Shown here: piece by piece, positions 35,829-46,880 of the stretch
How positions within the stretch are numbered: the first letter of the stretch is position 1
Layout: the number at the start of each line of letters is the position of its first letter
Source of the DNA: Lepeophtheirus salmonis
Lineage: Eukaryota; Arthropoda; Copepoda; Siphonostomatoida; Caligidae
NCBI RefSeq assembly: GCF_016086655.4
Contig: NC_052136.2
Coordinates: 57,342,492-57,406,491 of the forward strand
Reading direction: 5' to 3'
DNA length: 64,000 nucleotides
The notes under the pieces: model-generated
What the model was told of the DNA's origin: nothing
The model's database searches: none
The model's input: only the letters and a program-made list of their open reading frames with translations
Translations under genes and position numbers: made by a program

Positions 35829-36765
35829 CAGGGTTCGGAAGCAAAACGTGGACTACTAACAAATACTAAATATATAATTAAAATAGAGAGTTTGTGTGAT
35901 TTTTCCTGCATACTCCGAATCTCTTGTTCTTTTTGTATAAGTAAACAATAATAAACAATTCTCAAATCTTTCATAATGAGTGAGCAAGAAGCAAAAAGGC
36001 AGAGGATCTCAGACCTTCTGTATTGCAAAATTGAGGAGGTAAAGATTATGGACATTATGAAATGCTCCAGGAGCCTCATTTTCAAGGTAGCCAACATGAA
36101 AAAGGATGGAAAAGACCTCTCAAGGAAAGAAGGAAGTGAGGGATACAACTTGAAGAGGGATTCTGAGTTTCTGAGGGAACTGAAGAAGAAGATCAAGGAA
36201 GACCCTACAAAATCGATGAATCGCCTCTGTAATGAGTTTGACGTGGACGAGGGGACAATCAGGAGGGCTGTGAAGGAGAACGTGGGGTTGTCCTCTTACA
36301 CAAATACCCCACACCAACTATTGAGGGAAAGGAGACTGTAGAGGTGCAAGAAAGTTCGTGCGTGGATCAAGGCAAATGGATCCACAGTAAAAAAATTATC
36401 TTACAAGAAGATTTTTACCGTGAACAAGGTATACAAATACAACCGTCAGAACGACCGTTGGCTTCGGGAATCACCAGAAGAGCTCAGGAGGGTTTTCCAT
36501 ACAAAACATCTAGCCCAAACAACGATCCTGGGGGTCTTGGCGTCCGACGGCAGGTAGGTTCGGGCAAACTATCCATATTGAAATATTGTTTTCCATCAGG
36601 ATAGTGCGCATACACACATATCAAAAAAGATACAGGCATTATTGAACAACAACATTCACTTCTAGATATACTTATTGAGTGCATGTGGAGGAAAGGCCTG
36701 TAGTTACTGTCATCCAAACACTGAGACCCTCAAAGCCACAAAGACACACATCTATTTATAATATT
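35829..36765 (+). mobile_element. Tc1-like transposon with the best-preserved N-terminal domain in the window
   Basis: The left terminal repeat CAGGGTTCGGAAGCAAAACG starts at 35829 after TA (35827-35828). A 121-codon open frame (35976-36341) encodes an intact paired-type DNA-binding domain: KRQRISDLLYCKIEEVKIMD as helix-turn-helix one, ILKEDPTKS-type spacing seen as KEDPTKSMNRLCNEFDVDEG, then TIRRAVKENVGLSSY. The frame stops at TAG at 36339 but continues in phase with RCKKVRAWIKANGSTVKK. The first catalytic motif is FTVNKVYKYNRQNDRW (Asp replaced by Asn, about 36417-36465). The second (VFHQDSAHTH) is kept near 36590-36615. The third motif is lost. The end (GGKACSYCHPNTETLKATKTH) breaks off at about 36750 with no right terminal repeat. 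Inactive, but younger than its neighbours. Confidence 0.85.
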
Positions 36766-37944
36766 CATTTTATTGAAAAAACATAAGAAATTGTATTTCA
36801 GAGAGGAACATTGCTAGAATAGCACATCAAACTCATTAGACATAACAGCCCTGATGTTGGAAACTGATAAAAACAATATAATGCAAAAATAACTTAATTG
36901 TCTTTTTACACTTTATTTTTATTAAGTAAAGAGTGTTTGCCTATTTTATTATTTGATCGAGATGTGGGGTCTAAAAATGACCTTGTAGGACAATGCAATT
37001 TTGCATAGGAAATTTACATACCATATGACAGCTTTTCCGCACTAGCCGTAATCGAAATTCGAGAACAGTTGAATAAATTACACCGCTCTTCTGCCCAATC
37101 TGGCAAATCATAAAATTTTGTATTGGTAAAGGCATATCAACAATATTACATAATTAGTGATAAGAGTTGAGTATTGTTTTGAACTTTGTCAAAAAATAGG
37201 TGTTAGGATCACTTCTACCAAGTTGAGTAAAATGCCAAAAAGAATCCCGTTCCCTTTTTTACTGTAAGGTAGTTCATCCAAGTATCAATGATGCATTACT
37301 TATATGTTTATTGGGGTACCATTTTTTGTTCAACGAATATTTTTATTTTCCCTCGTCCCCTTTTTCCCACTCAAAAGTCAATAAGTATTTTTTTTTTATA
37401 GAAAAAAGGTACACAGGTGTGAAACATAGAATAAAATAAAAAGTGACTTCACTATAAACATGAAAGAATGAGAACATTCTCAGTCATGTCGATATTATAA
37501 AAAAATAAAATATAGCAAGGAGTTTTGGCTGGTTTCCCCTTATCTTTTATTTATTTTACTATTGATGGTTATATTTTTCCTTTTGAAGATTACATCATAT
37601 GTTATACATAGAAAAATATTATATATCAAATAGAAAAATAATGAAAACCATTAATTTATTTGATATATACATAACTATTTTCAATATTTTTATTGAAATT
37701 ATGTTGGAAAGCTTATATCAACCTATGGCTGAACATACTTTTATTTAAAGTCAACTTATGGTATATATTGGCTACAAAATTACTTTGATTTTACACACAT
37801 AAAATTATTAAGAAAATATATGTTTTATCAAAAAATCATCACAAAATACTCAATTGTGACAAAGATCAACTAATATATTCTTAATGATACCTCATTAGTC
37901 GTGTATACTTCATGGAATATATTTATAACCAGAGTGTGGTACTT
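36766..37944. other. Intronic AT-rich sequence, no feature seen
   Basis: Only a weak repeat match near 37015-37075 (see the 25.9-29.1 kb entry). Confidence 0.45.
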
Positions 37945-38065
37945 CCTCAGAAAATTGACGTTTGATGAAAAGAAGAGAAAAAAATTGAATAATTATTCAG
38001 AAAATGACAATTTTTCATTTGAATATTAATTTTTGTGTGTCAAATTTATATACAAGCGAATTTCC
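37945..38065 (+). repeat. Fragment similar to the interior of the Helitron-like element
   Basis: AGAAAATnGACnTTTGATGAA followed by TnTGTGTCnAATTTATATnnA and GCGAATTTCCAGAGAAATTT parallels 17160-17245 in the same order and strand. No ends were found, so it is a fragment. Confidence 0.5.
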
Positions 38066-39479
38066 AGAGAAATTTCTGCAAACTTTAATTTATCTACGAA
38101 TCCAATATTCTTTTGGAAGTCCATTGTTTGCATTAGTTAAACACGACAGTGCAATTTTCACAAATTTCTTGTTTTGTTTGCTCGTAACTTTTTTAATTTT
38201 GGATCAATTTAGAAAACGTCGTTATTCGTATAGTTTTTCTAGAGACGTCAGTGACTTTTTAAATTATAACACAATCCCCAATATATTCTCCTTACGCTCC
38301 ACAAAAAACTTTTGCGTTTTCACAAAGTAAAAAGCCCCATTTTATGACCCCCAAACAAATGAGCATCCCTGTTTTAGTCTGACCATGTTCAAAAGGGGCA
38401 CCTATAAAAAAATGTATCCCTCCTAAGTTCAACGGTGTGGACTCACACACATAACCATATTTATTTAATCATATCAGTTTCAAAAGCACGGAATATAAGT
38501 ATAAAATTATATTATAAGTAAAATTTCAACATTTAAAATTTAAAGTAGGTTGCAAGAAACAACATAAAAATATTATGTAATATAAAATAGAAAGTACAAG
38601 AAAAATAACGAAATATATAACTTTTACAAAAGAGAAAGACAAGCAAATGCAAAAGAGGAGGGGGTCTAAACCGGACGCTGTATCCATACTAGGTAAAATA
38701 AAGCTTATATTATAGTTAAAAATGTTTTAAAATTCTAAATTATATAGGACAGATTTCCTCAGAATTATACAAATTGTTATCTTTTGTTAAATTTACTTAT
38801 ACAAAATTTAATTAACAGAAGCAGTTTTTTTTCCATTAGCTTAAACAAGTATTTACATGGTTATTGAAGTTGTAAATTATAAAAAAACACCATGAAAACT
38901 TTTACATTCATAGGTTTGACCTTTGCAGCCTTTTTAAAAATCAAGTTTTTAGGGCATAACTATGATTCAGTCCCATATTTCAACTTCAGAGAACTATCTA
39001 GATGAAAATCAAAGTTAAAACATTTTAAAATTTGAAAAATGTAGTTTTACTTACTTTATCTTGACTAAAATGAATAAAAGTATGTTAACTACCAAAAGGT
39101 AAAGTAAAATGTAGGACTTTACTTAGAAGCTAATACCTGGTGTATCTTATTTCTAAGTGATTTATATCATAGCTGAAGTTATTTAATGGACCTTATATTT
39201 CATTTGGTTTTTAACTGCTTTAAAAATAAAGACAGTTTTGATAAATTTAGTTTTTAATATTTATTAAGAAATTTAACAAACAAGCGGATAAGATTTCATA
39301 AAATATAGAGCTACAATATTATTCTTCTGGAAAATTTGGTGTATAATTATTGACAGTGGGTGAATAAGATTCAATTAATTTGAATATGAAGCATCTTCAA
39401 ACTTGTATAAATTCCTTTGCGTCTATATTATTTATTTCATTATAAGTCTTAAACTTGTCCACATTTTTTTTCTTTCTTG
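38066..39479. other. Intronic AT-rich sequence
   Basis: A 108-codon frame (38004-38330) overlaps the Helitron-like fragment and has no known motif; not called as a gene. Confidence 0.45.
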
Positions 39480-41034
39480 CGAATGAGCCCAATAGAGGTT
39501 GAAAGATTTAATGGTCCTTTTCGCATTCCACGACTTCAATAAAAAGAACAAATTTGACTTTTTTTTATGGCGAACGATCCATGAGCTGAAGTTTGTCGTG
39601 TATTGTAATTATTGTAAGGATAGAGTCTGTATTTAAATGGGCTTGAATTTGGGAAGCTTAGCAGCATGTCAGTCTTTTTTCTAAAAGTTCCAGCCCGTAT
39701 TGAATTTTTATTTTTTTCCTCTACCCCCTCATTCAAAGGTCCACAATCATTAACGAGATGAAAAGAGAAATCAACGTGCTTCTTACAAAATGTGCAAATC
39801 TTATTTGTTTCATCTGTTGTTACTCTTCCAATAAGGGACATCTTTAGATAAGGCTTATTTAAGTTCTTCAGGTCCTAGGGTAATCTTTTTTACATATTGA
39901 AATGTGGTGATTTTTTTTAAATGTTTTTTTTTTATTTCTTTATTCATATAGTCTACACTTTATCTCAGTCTTTGGAACCAAGGAAATTTAAAAGTTAAAT
40001 ATACCCACTACCTATTCGCCAATTGGAGCTTCAAGCTTTTCCAATGAAATGAACGAATTTCTTCCATTACAGAAAAACTCAAATTGTTAGGGCAAGTGGT
40101 TCACCTGAATCGAATATTTTTATATAGCCAGCATAAATTAACGGCCTATGGTTGATCCATGTATTCTTTTAATAAGATTTTGGTGTCGATTTTTTCATAT
40201 AAACCATTTATTGGTAGAATGAAGAGAGTCGCCACTGGAATACCCTCTGTCCAAATCCTCTTCCAATATTAAATTTGGTATAACACCCTGATATGTCAAC
40301 ATAATTTTAAGCTTTCCTCATATTACAAGATATCATCTCTTTTTAATTAAAATGAATTTTAAGCTTTGTGAGTTGAAAAAGCTTAATTAAATTAACGGAT
40401 ACTAAATTGAATTTATTTTAAAATTTTAAGAATAACTAAGCATATTTTAATCCTTTTTCTTAGATTTTAGTAATGTAGCAATATTTCGAGAAATGTCCTC
40501 AGCGATTCAGTTTTAAAGAAAGTCTTTTTTTAATGATCTTTTTTATCACCATAATAGCCACTGATATAAAATTTTCTATGTATTTTGTTAGAGGTATTTA
40601 AAGATGATATAGGACAGTAATTCTGTATAGCCCATCCCTTATTTCTTTTTCATGTGCTAGTATGTCATAACTTATTAAAGAGAATATTGTTTGAAAGATC
40701 TCTTCAATGCATAATTCATATACAGGACTGAGAAGCAGGGCCAATTTTCCGTACAATTCAATTGGCAGGCAAAAGGGATCTGGACGGATGTAGCTTCTGT
40801 TTCTGCCTCACTAAAAGAAGAAGACTCCCTCTATCTTATGCTATGTTTTGACTTTATAAACTCTTTGGTTTGATTTACTTCCTCAGAAGTGTTGGTTGAC
40901 TGGAAATCTTCCTTGTGATCCGTCACCATGTCTTTCAGGTTTTTGTCAGTGAGTGTAAGGAAGACATTATTGTTTGACTTATGTTTACACCATTTATTAT
41001 GAACAATTTGCTTCATTTTTTGTATTGAACCCAT
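39480..41034 (-). mobile_element. Non-LTR retrotransposon relic (linker, reverse transcriptase, C-terminal knuckle)
   Basis: From high to low coordinates the minus strand gives a pre-polymerase linker (frame 40831-41034, then LALLLSPVYELCIEEIFQTI near 40690-40745). Next is the first reverse-transcriptase block NYCPISSLNTSNKI (about 40590-40635), then VATLFILPINGLYEKIDTKI (about 40170-40235, compare the QGDPLSPxLFxLxI block). The YADD box is decayed to YAGYIKIF (about 40110-40135), having lost both catalytic Asp. The end is a frame (39536-39841) with CTFCKKHVDFSFHLVNDC, a CxxC-x8-H-x4-C knuckle typical of the C-terminus of these elements. Multiple stops and frameshifts; dead copy lying in the GluCl intron on the same strand as the gene. 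Confidence 0.75.
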
Positions 41035-42149
41035 TTTTCATATTGATTTAGATTAACTTGGCGCTTTTGTATTTTAATAGAGTTTGTTTATTAATAAAAC
41101 AATTTGAACATTAACGACTTGTATTTTAAAAGTTAACTTGGAAAATTTGGCGTATGATTGACATGTGTATTCGACCTTTTAGAATCTCTGCTTGTACTTG
41201 ATGTAATATATTGAAAACATTAAGTCTTGTACATCTTGTTTGAATGCTGGATGTCATTTTTTTTTTTGTCTGTTTCTGATCTTATAGTGGTTGAAACTTA
41301 ATCAAGTGCTTGATATATGTACATTGTATATATATCAAATAGAAGATCTATTTTGATGAAATTCCCAGGAGGTCTCTCCTCTTTTTTCTTCTTATATCTT
41401 AATAGCAACAAAATTGGATCCAAGAATGTATGTACAAGGAAGAAAAAGAACAACAAATTATCTCCTTTTTTTTTTTCTATACATAAAAACAGAGTTCTTC
41501 ACTTTCAAAAAGAATTTGTCAATATTTATGGTAAATAGTATTTATTATACTTAGGTGTATTGTTTTTCTGTTCTCAAAAAAAATAATAAAAAACTTGGAA
41601 GAAAAAAAAGTTCGATTAAAACTGTTGGCAAAAAGTTGTTAAAAGGATTTTGGTGGTAGCGGTGGAGATGATGAAGAGAAAGAAAATGTGATATTCCCGA
41701 TTTTAAAACATTGATGAAAAAGTAGAAAAAGATATATAAAGTTTCAGTCTTATTCAAAAGTATTATTTATTTTATTTTAATCTTGTTCAAAAATATATTA
41801 ATATTATTTCTTACACAAAATATGGTATTATTGTATGCCAAACTTTTCATTCTTAATTATTATTTTCTTTTTGAAAAAAAAAGTATCAAAGAAATCAACA
41901 TAATCCTTTATTTGACATAATGTCATTAAATTATGAAAAACATTCCTATTATTTTCAAGTTGTAATTGATGTTGAAATGATTGATTAATTAATCTAGATA
42001 AATTACAAATTGATATTAGCTTTTGATAATTGAACTGTTCGTGCATAGAGAATAGTTAAAAAAATGTTATGTCGTTACAATATTTCTTTTAACAATTATC
42101 ATTTATGTAAAAATTATTTTATTACATTATAAATGTTATCTCTAAGAAA
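41035..42149. other. Intronic AT-rich sequence, no feature seen
   Basis: Several frames of 60-75 codons, all low-complexity. Confidence 0.5.
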
Positions 42150-42667
42150 AAAAAGTCAAACGACTCAAAAGACTCATTTGAAGTAGTGTGGCAACGGAGG
42201 AGATATGTAGATATAATCAATGGTGTAAAAAGTGGGCTCTATTTCCTCACAAGGCTCTTTGCACCAACTTTTTTGATAGATCTGTGGAAGTCTACTGTAA
42301 AATCCCGAGATCCATTGTATGCCATAATGAACTTGAGGGGATTAGTCTAGGCTGTTTTCTTTAATTACCATGGTCCAGTATTGATTTTTTTAAAGATCCT
42401 TTTTTCCTTTCGAACGTTTCGGTCTTGCTGACGGCGTAAACGGGGGTTCTGGAGACGTCCAACTGCATGGAGTGTGTGGATGGAAATTTGTCGATCTCAT
42501 TCAAGTGGCATTTTCTTGACTTGAACGTAAACTAGAGAGCTCCCGTTTGTTATGTATTGTAATTAATTGTAAATACTTTACCAATATCGAAATATAAATT
42601 AATTTCAAACACTCAACATTAATTCATTATAGAATTGTAAGTATTCAGAATTCAATGGACCACTCCG
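42150..42667 (-). mobile_element. Internally deleted Tc1-like element (family F), 3' end truncated
   Basis: The right terminal repeat inward is CGGAGTGGTCCATTGAATTC (from 42667) with TA at 42668-42669. The minus strand has the N-terminal part in broken frames (RQISIHTLHAVGRLQNPRLR and RQQDRNVRKEK, about 42410-42515; KKVGAKSLVRK near 42240-42275), homologous to the copies at 13.3 and 29.1 kb. The sequence stops at about 42150 without the C-terminal block or left repeat. Confidence 0.7.
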
Positions 42668-42669
42668 TA

Positions 42670-43026
42670 TAGTGTATGTTGATAATCAATAACATAGAAG
42701 TTCATATAATGCCGAAGAATAATTTTCTGGGAAAATTGTCTCGTATCGTCTTTATTCTGGAAGTCGGCCGTTTTAGGAGGTGTATATATTACAACTTAAT
42801 TTTAATGATAAAAATAAAACCATTGTTCCTACACCACAAAAGTTTCATTTTTCATTTATTAATACGTAAGATGAAGTTTTCACAAAGTTTTCTTAAACAA
42901 TTTTTTTTTTTTTTTAATAAATACATTTATTATTAATAATGCCTTCAAAATTGCGGTTAATTATGTTATAATGTGAAAAAATTATACTTCTAGGAACATA
43001 TTAATATTTTTCAGATCTAAAAATAA
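42670..43026. other. Intronic AT-rich spacer
   Basis: An 86-codon frame here (42676-42936) is AT-driven and unrecognised. Confidence 0.45.
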
Positions 43027-43990
43027 TTAAATGGGTGAAATTGATTTATTTAAAATAATAATTGTTCCAAAATAGATCGGTTTACAAGTTTTCCAGAAAA
43101 TATTCTTATAGGAAAAAGTCACGGGCGGGTCAAATCTAGAGAAATAATTTGGCTGGGGAAGCCATTTGTAGCCGTATTCCTTAAAATTTTGCCGTTTTTT
43201 CAGTGATTTGTGACACATTGAATTGTTTTCAGAATGAAGTACTTAATTTTTCTTAGTATAGGTGCATTTTTTGTTTGTTTTGTTTTTTTGTGATTTCATC
43301 CCTCAAACACTTTTACAATTATATCTAATAATTGTTGTCGACGGTTCGGCCCTTTTCTAGGTAATTGATTAAAATTATAGCATGTACATCCTAGAATATT
43401 AATGGCATAATCTTGCCAGCCCACTATTGTATCTTTCCATTCTTTGGATCAGGTGAATCCCCTTTCAGTCTGCACGCTTGACTCTCGATTGAGCTTTGGA
43501 CTATAGTGATAAAGCCAGGTTTAATTCTTAGTCTCATATCGTCCAAAAAAATCATATGTCTGGCGTTAGAATTTCGCTAAAAATGGCTTCGAATCATGAA
43601 CGCGATATTTTTTTTTTTGATCAATTGTGACCTTGCGCGGAACCCACATTGCACACAGCTTCAGCATGTCCAAATACTCATGCACCATTTGTCCAGCACT
43701 TTCCTTTTATAATTTTTGTCTAAGCTATGTCGATCAATTTCACTTGACGATAATTCAAAACTATTTCGTAAACTTTTTTGATGTTTTTGTCAGTAAATGC
43801 CGTTTTCAAACGTATACTGCATGTATGTTCGTTGACGCTCATTTCACCATATTAAAATTTTTCCAACATTATATTAACGGTTGATTTCGCAGGTGTAGAG
43901 TCCTAATAATTGTAAATCAAGGCAAGCTTTTGCTTCAACAGTATTTTTCCTCAAAAAAGCAATGCTTCATTAACAGATAAATTTATTTTT
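43027..43990 (-). mobile_element. Mauritiana-type mariner transposase relic
   Basis: The minus strand shows, in order: SIRLKTAFTDKNIKKVYEIV and NYRQVKLIDIA (about 43725-43830, DNA-binding domain), then FWTI and MIFLDDMRLRIKPGFI (decayed GDETW region, about 43510-43560). These are followed by WAGKIM (about 43412-43430), DVHAIILINYLEKGRTVDNN (about 43340-43400, compare DxxGVIxIDYLxKGxTI), and after a gap GYKWLPQPNYFSRFDPP (about 43120-43170), a decayed form of GxxxLPHPPYSPDLAPSD. The second catalytic motif is lost. Numerous frameshifts show considerable age. It belongs to the same broad mariner group as the palindromic element at 11.9 kb. Confidence 0.75.
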
Positions 43991-44429
43991 GATCCATTTT
44001 TAAAAATAACAATCGTTTGCAGCTTGATAAATGATTAAATGGTATGATTTAATACTTTTGGCCACATTTATGTGTCACCCTAAGAACATTTCAATGAATA
44101 TATCAAGTATTTACAGTAAATATATTATGTCTAAGATAGAGGATTCAAGGAAAACTCTATACATACAAGGACTTTTTTTTTCCTTTTCTAAACTAAAAAC
44201 TTTATAACTAAACGCTATTTTTTTTTCTATGTTAAATTTGTTAGAATAGTGAGGAAATGAAAAAAGAGAAATTATTTATCACAATCGTGTGATAAATGTC
44301 CAAATGAATAAAACATAACTATTCATCTGTCTAATAATTTTATATTATCCGAATAATAACTAATAGGTATAATAAGTTGAGAAAAAGTATTTTGTATGTT
44401 TAGCTTCATTTCAATGATTAATAAAAAGT

Positions 44430-45010
44430 CTTATAATCATCCGCTTTGAGCCAAGTATGCCCTTTTCTTATTAATAACTTGTTGGCATCAAGAATCCAAC
44501 TTCATAATAACGTTCTTGTAGAAGCCCTTGTCCCATTGGTACAAAACTTGGACAACAAATTTTCTCTATTGAGGGCAAATTTTTACCCCAAAAACGTTTG
44601 TCATAGACAGGAACAGGTGTTAGAACTTTGTGCCAGGTCCGGACTGTAGGTTGGATGCATAAGAACTTCCCAAGCTAGGTCTTCGAGCTTCTGGGTGTTA
44701 TCAAAGATATGTGTGGTCTGGTATTGTCTTGTTGTCTCATTTTCACTAAAGCTGTCCGCCTCTGTTCGATTACTAGTTTCAGACATTTAAGTTTCACACA
44801 GTAGAGAGCAAAATTGAGCAGGAAAAAAGCAATGTTGTGCAACATGAACAGAAAGAGTTTCGGCCCCGTATACATCGTAATTTTTCTTTGTAGCTTTCGA
44901 CGCGTTTTTCGGTTTTAGTAGTAAAAATGTAAAATATAGCGAATTTCTTCCTTAGAGACCTCCATACTCGACTCACTATATTTCAAGACTGAACTGGCCA
45001 AGAATACTAC
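44430..45010 (-). mobile_element. Mariner relic (family G), internally deleted, second copy
   Basis: The minus strand begins with the DNA-binding N-terminus: MEVSKEEIRYILHFYY (about 44910-44960), KNYDVYGAETLSVHVAQ (about 44835-44885). Almost at once it continues with VIEQRRTALVKMRQQDNTRP (about 44725-44785; Asp of the second motif kept), then WEVLMHPTYSPDLAQSS and CPSFVPMGQGLLQERY (to about 44510). The end is near 44440, where the sequence again matches the 15-kb copy. The region between the helix-turn-helix and the second catalytic motif is absent. The deletion breakpoint differs from that of the copy at 15.06 kb. Confidence 0.78.
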
Positions 45011-45964
45011 TGTTTAAAATAATAAGTTCTTCGTGTCGCCTCACTTTGCAAAGTTATTTTCTTATTATTAAAAGGTTGCAAAAGTTAAATTTCAACACTC
45101 CGCTCTCGCTGTCTTCAATTGGGAGATAGAAATAGAAAGTATGACGTGCAGACAAACCCAAGTTGAGTCGCAAGTCTTCCAAATATGAACTCAATTTTCA
45201 AATTCTAGACCTCACTTCTGACTATTAGACGTATTGTGAGAAAATTTAGCCTTCAGTTGGTAAAGAAAAAGGAAGGAAGATAATGGTGGGTATTATTTGT
45301 ATAGAGTATTCCTTGTATAATCCAATGTATCTACTGAAACTCAATCTAACTATAATTATAAAACCAAGAGTAATATGTTATGCATTAAATTTGGATTTAA
45401 GTGTAGTACAAACGAATTGAATACTTCCTTTCTTTTTTTTACGAAGAGGGAGATTAGAAGCAATTTTCCTTTGAAGGATGAATATTTAAGTAGACTACTC
45501 ATCTCATATACTTACTATAAAAAAACATTTCTGGTTACATGTATTCAGTGTATGTGTGTAGGTAAACCACCCATGATTGATGGAACTGCTTCATATGAAG
45601 AAGGAGAAAAAAATATAAATAACTGTAATAAACCAGTAAGAGAAGGATAATTTTGATATGAAAAAAGGCTCTTACTTTGTAATTGAGATTTATTGTTTAC
45701 GTAAGTTTCCCAAAATAAATATTTATATAAAATCTTTATTGAGAAATTGTGGTAGAAAGTAGGAGTACATAGACCATACTTTATGTATTCAAGAATCGTC
45801 TTATGTTGCCTTTCATTAAGGGTAAATTTGTCAAGTCGGTAATAATTCATGAAAGTTTTATGTTCATCTTTTTACTCATAACAAAATAGTGCATGTACAA
45901 TTTGCTTAAATTTATACGTATAAATTAATATTAGACCTCTTCAAATTTGACTTTTTTCCTCAAA
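45011..45964. other. Intronic AT-rich sequence, no feature seen
   Basis: The frames at 45375-45650 (plus) and 45545-45850 (minus) are not recognisable as genes. Confidence 0.45.
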
Positions 45965-45972
45965 AATATGCA

Positions 45973-46050
45973 ATTGATATTATTTCCATTCTTCAAGGTC
46001 TCAACTAACTATATATACCAATAACTTTGGTTTCGGATTTTGGATATGTG
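45973..46050 (+). repeat. Dispersed repeat, copy 2 of 3 (partial)
   Basis: ATTTCCATTCTTCAAGGTCT, then TATATACCAATAACTTTGGT and GATTTTGGATATGTG match the start of the copies at 10625 (same strand) and 46700-46880 (inverse). Confidence 0.55.
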
Positions 46051-46699
46051 GGCCACAATAACTTTTTGTCATTGTAACTACCCAAAGGTTGATTCTATTG
46101 TTTTGAAATATGTACCAAAGGAAGGCTAATAAAATTTTGTTGAATATGACTGTAAAAAAAAATCGATATTTGTCAAAATTTAACTAATTTTAAGGCACAA
46201 ACAAAAACATTTTTTATGCTGTGAAAGAAGGGCATTATATGATAAATAATTAGATCCAAAAAATGTTGCTCTTAATACTCATGTATAACCAGACGACTTC
46301 AAAAAATAATTCAATGACAATGCACACATTTCAAGCGATGGATACTAAAAGAACAGTCAAGTCTCTGGTGCTAGTAAGGTTTCGATTACAATGAGAGAAT
46401 ACCAGGATTTCCATCAAAACCAAGTACTCTTACACTTTGCACGTTTAGTTTTTAGTTGTAAATATATTTGTAGCACTGGAAATCAGTTCAAAAAAGCCAC
46501 GTTGAACAAGTACCAATACATATATTAGTTACATATTTTCTAACAAGTTAATGGTTTGATATTTTTTGTTATAATATTATTTGTATGATTGTTCCTTAAA
46601 AACAGTAGCTATTTCAACACATATTCATTTGTTTACTTTTATATTTAAGAAAATTTTGGGAATTTTAATTTGGTACCACTTTCAATTAAATAACATTAA
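46051..46699. other. Intronic AT-rich spacer
   Basis: Nothing recognised. Confidence 0.5.
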
Positions 46700-46880
46700 C
46701 CTCTCGGTAGCTACAATGAAAACAATGACATAATATCTTGAATTTTGCAGCATTTTGAAAAATGCCTGCAATATAGCTAAAGGGCCTTGCGAGGGATATA
46801 TCCTATGTCCAAAATCAAAATTATTGGTATATTTTGTGAGCTTAGACCTTGAAGAATGGGAACAATATAAGTTTGTGTAT
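46700..46880 (-). repeat. Dispersed repeat, copy 3 of 3
   Basis: Read on the minus strand: GTTCCCATTCTTCAAGGTCT, then TAATTTTGATTTTGGACATA, AATGCTGCAAAATTCAAGAT and ATTATGTCATTGTTTTC, in the same order as 10625-10790. Confidence 0.6.

Noticed and set aside
35777..36196. Longest open frame (139 codons, minus strand)
   Set aside because: It is the antisense shadow of the Tc1-like transposase frame at 35976-36341, which has recognisable domains.
28685..37075. Short similarity between 28690-28735 and 37015-37075 (TACCATATGACAG and following)
   Set aside because: Only a few short blocks match; too weak to call a repeat family without an alignment score.
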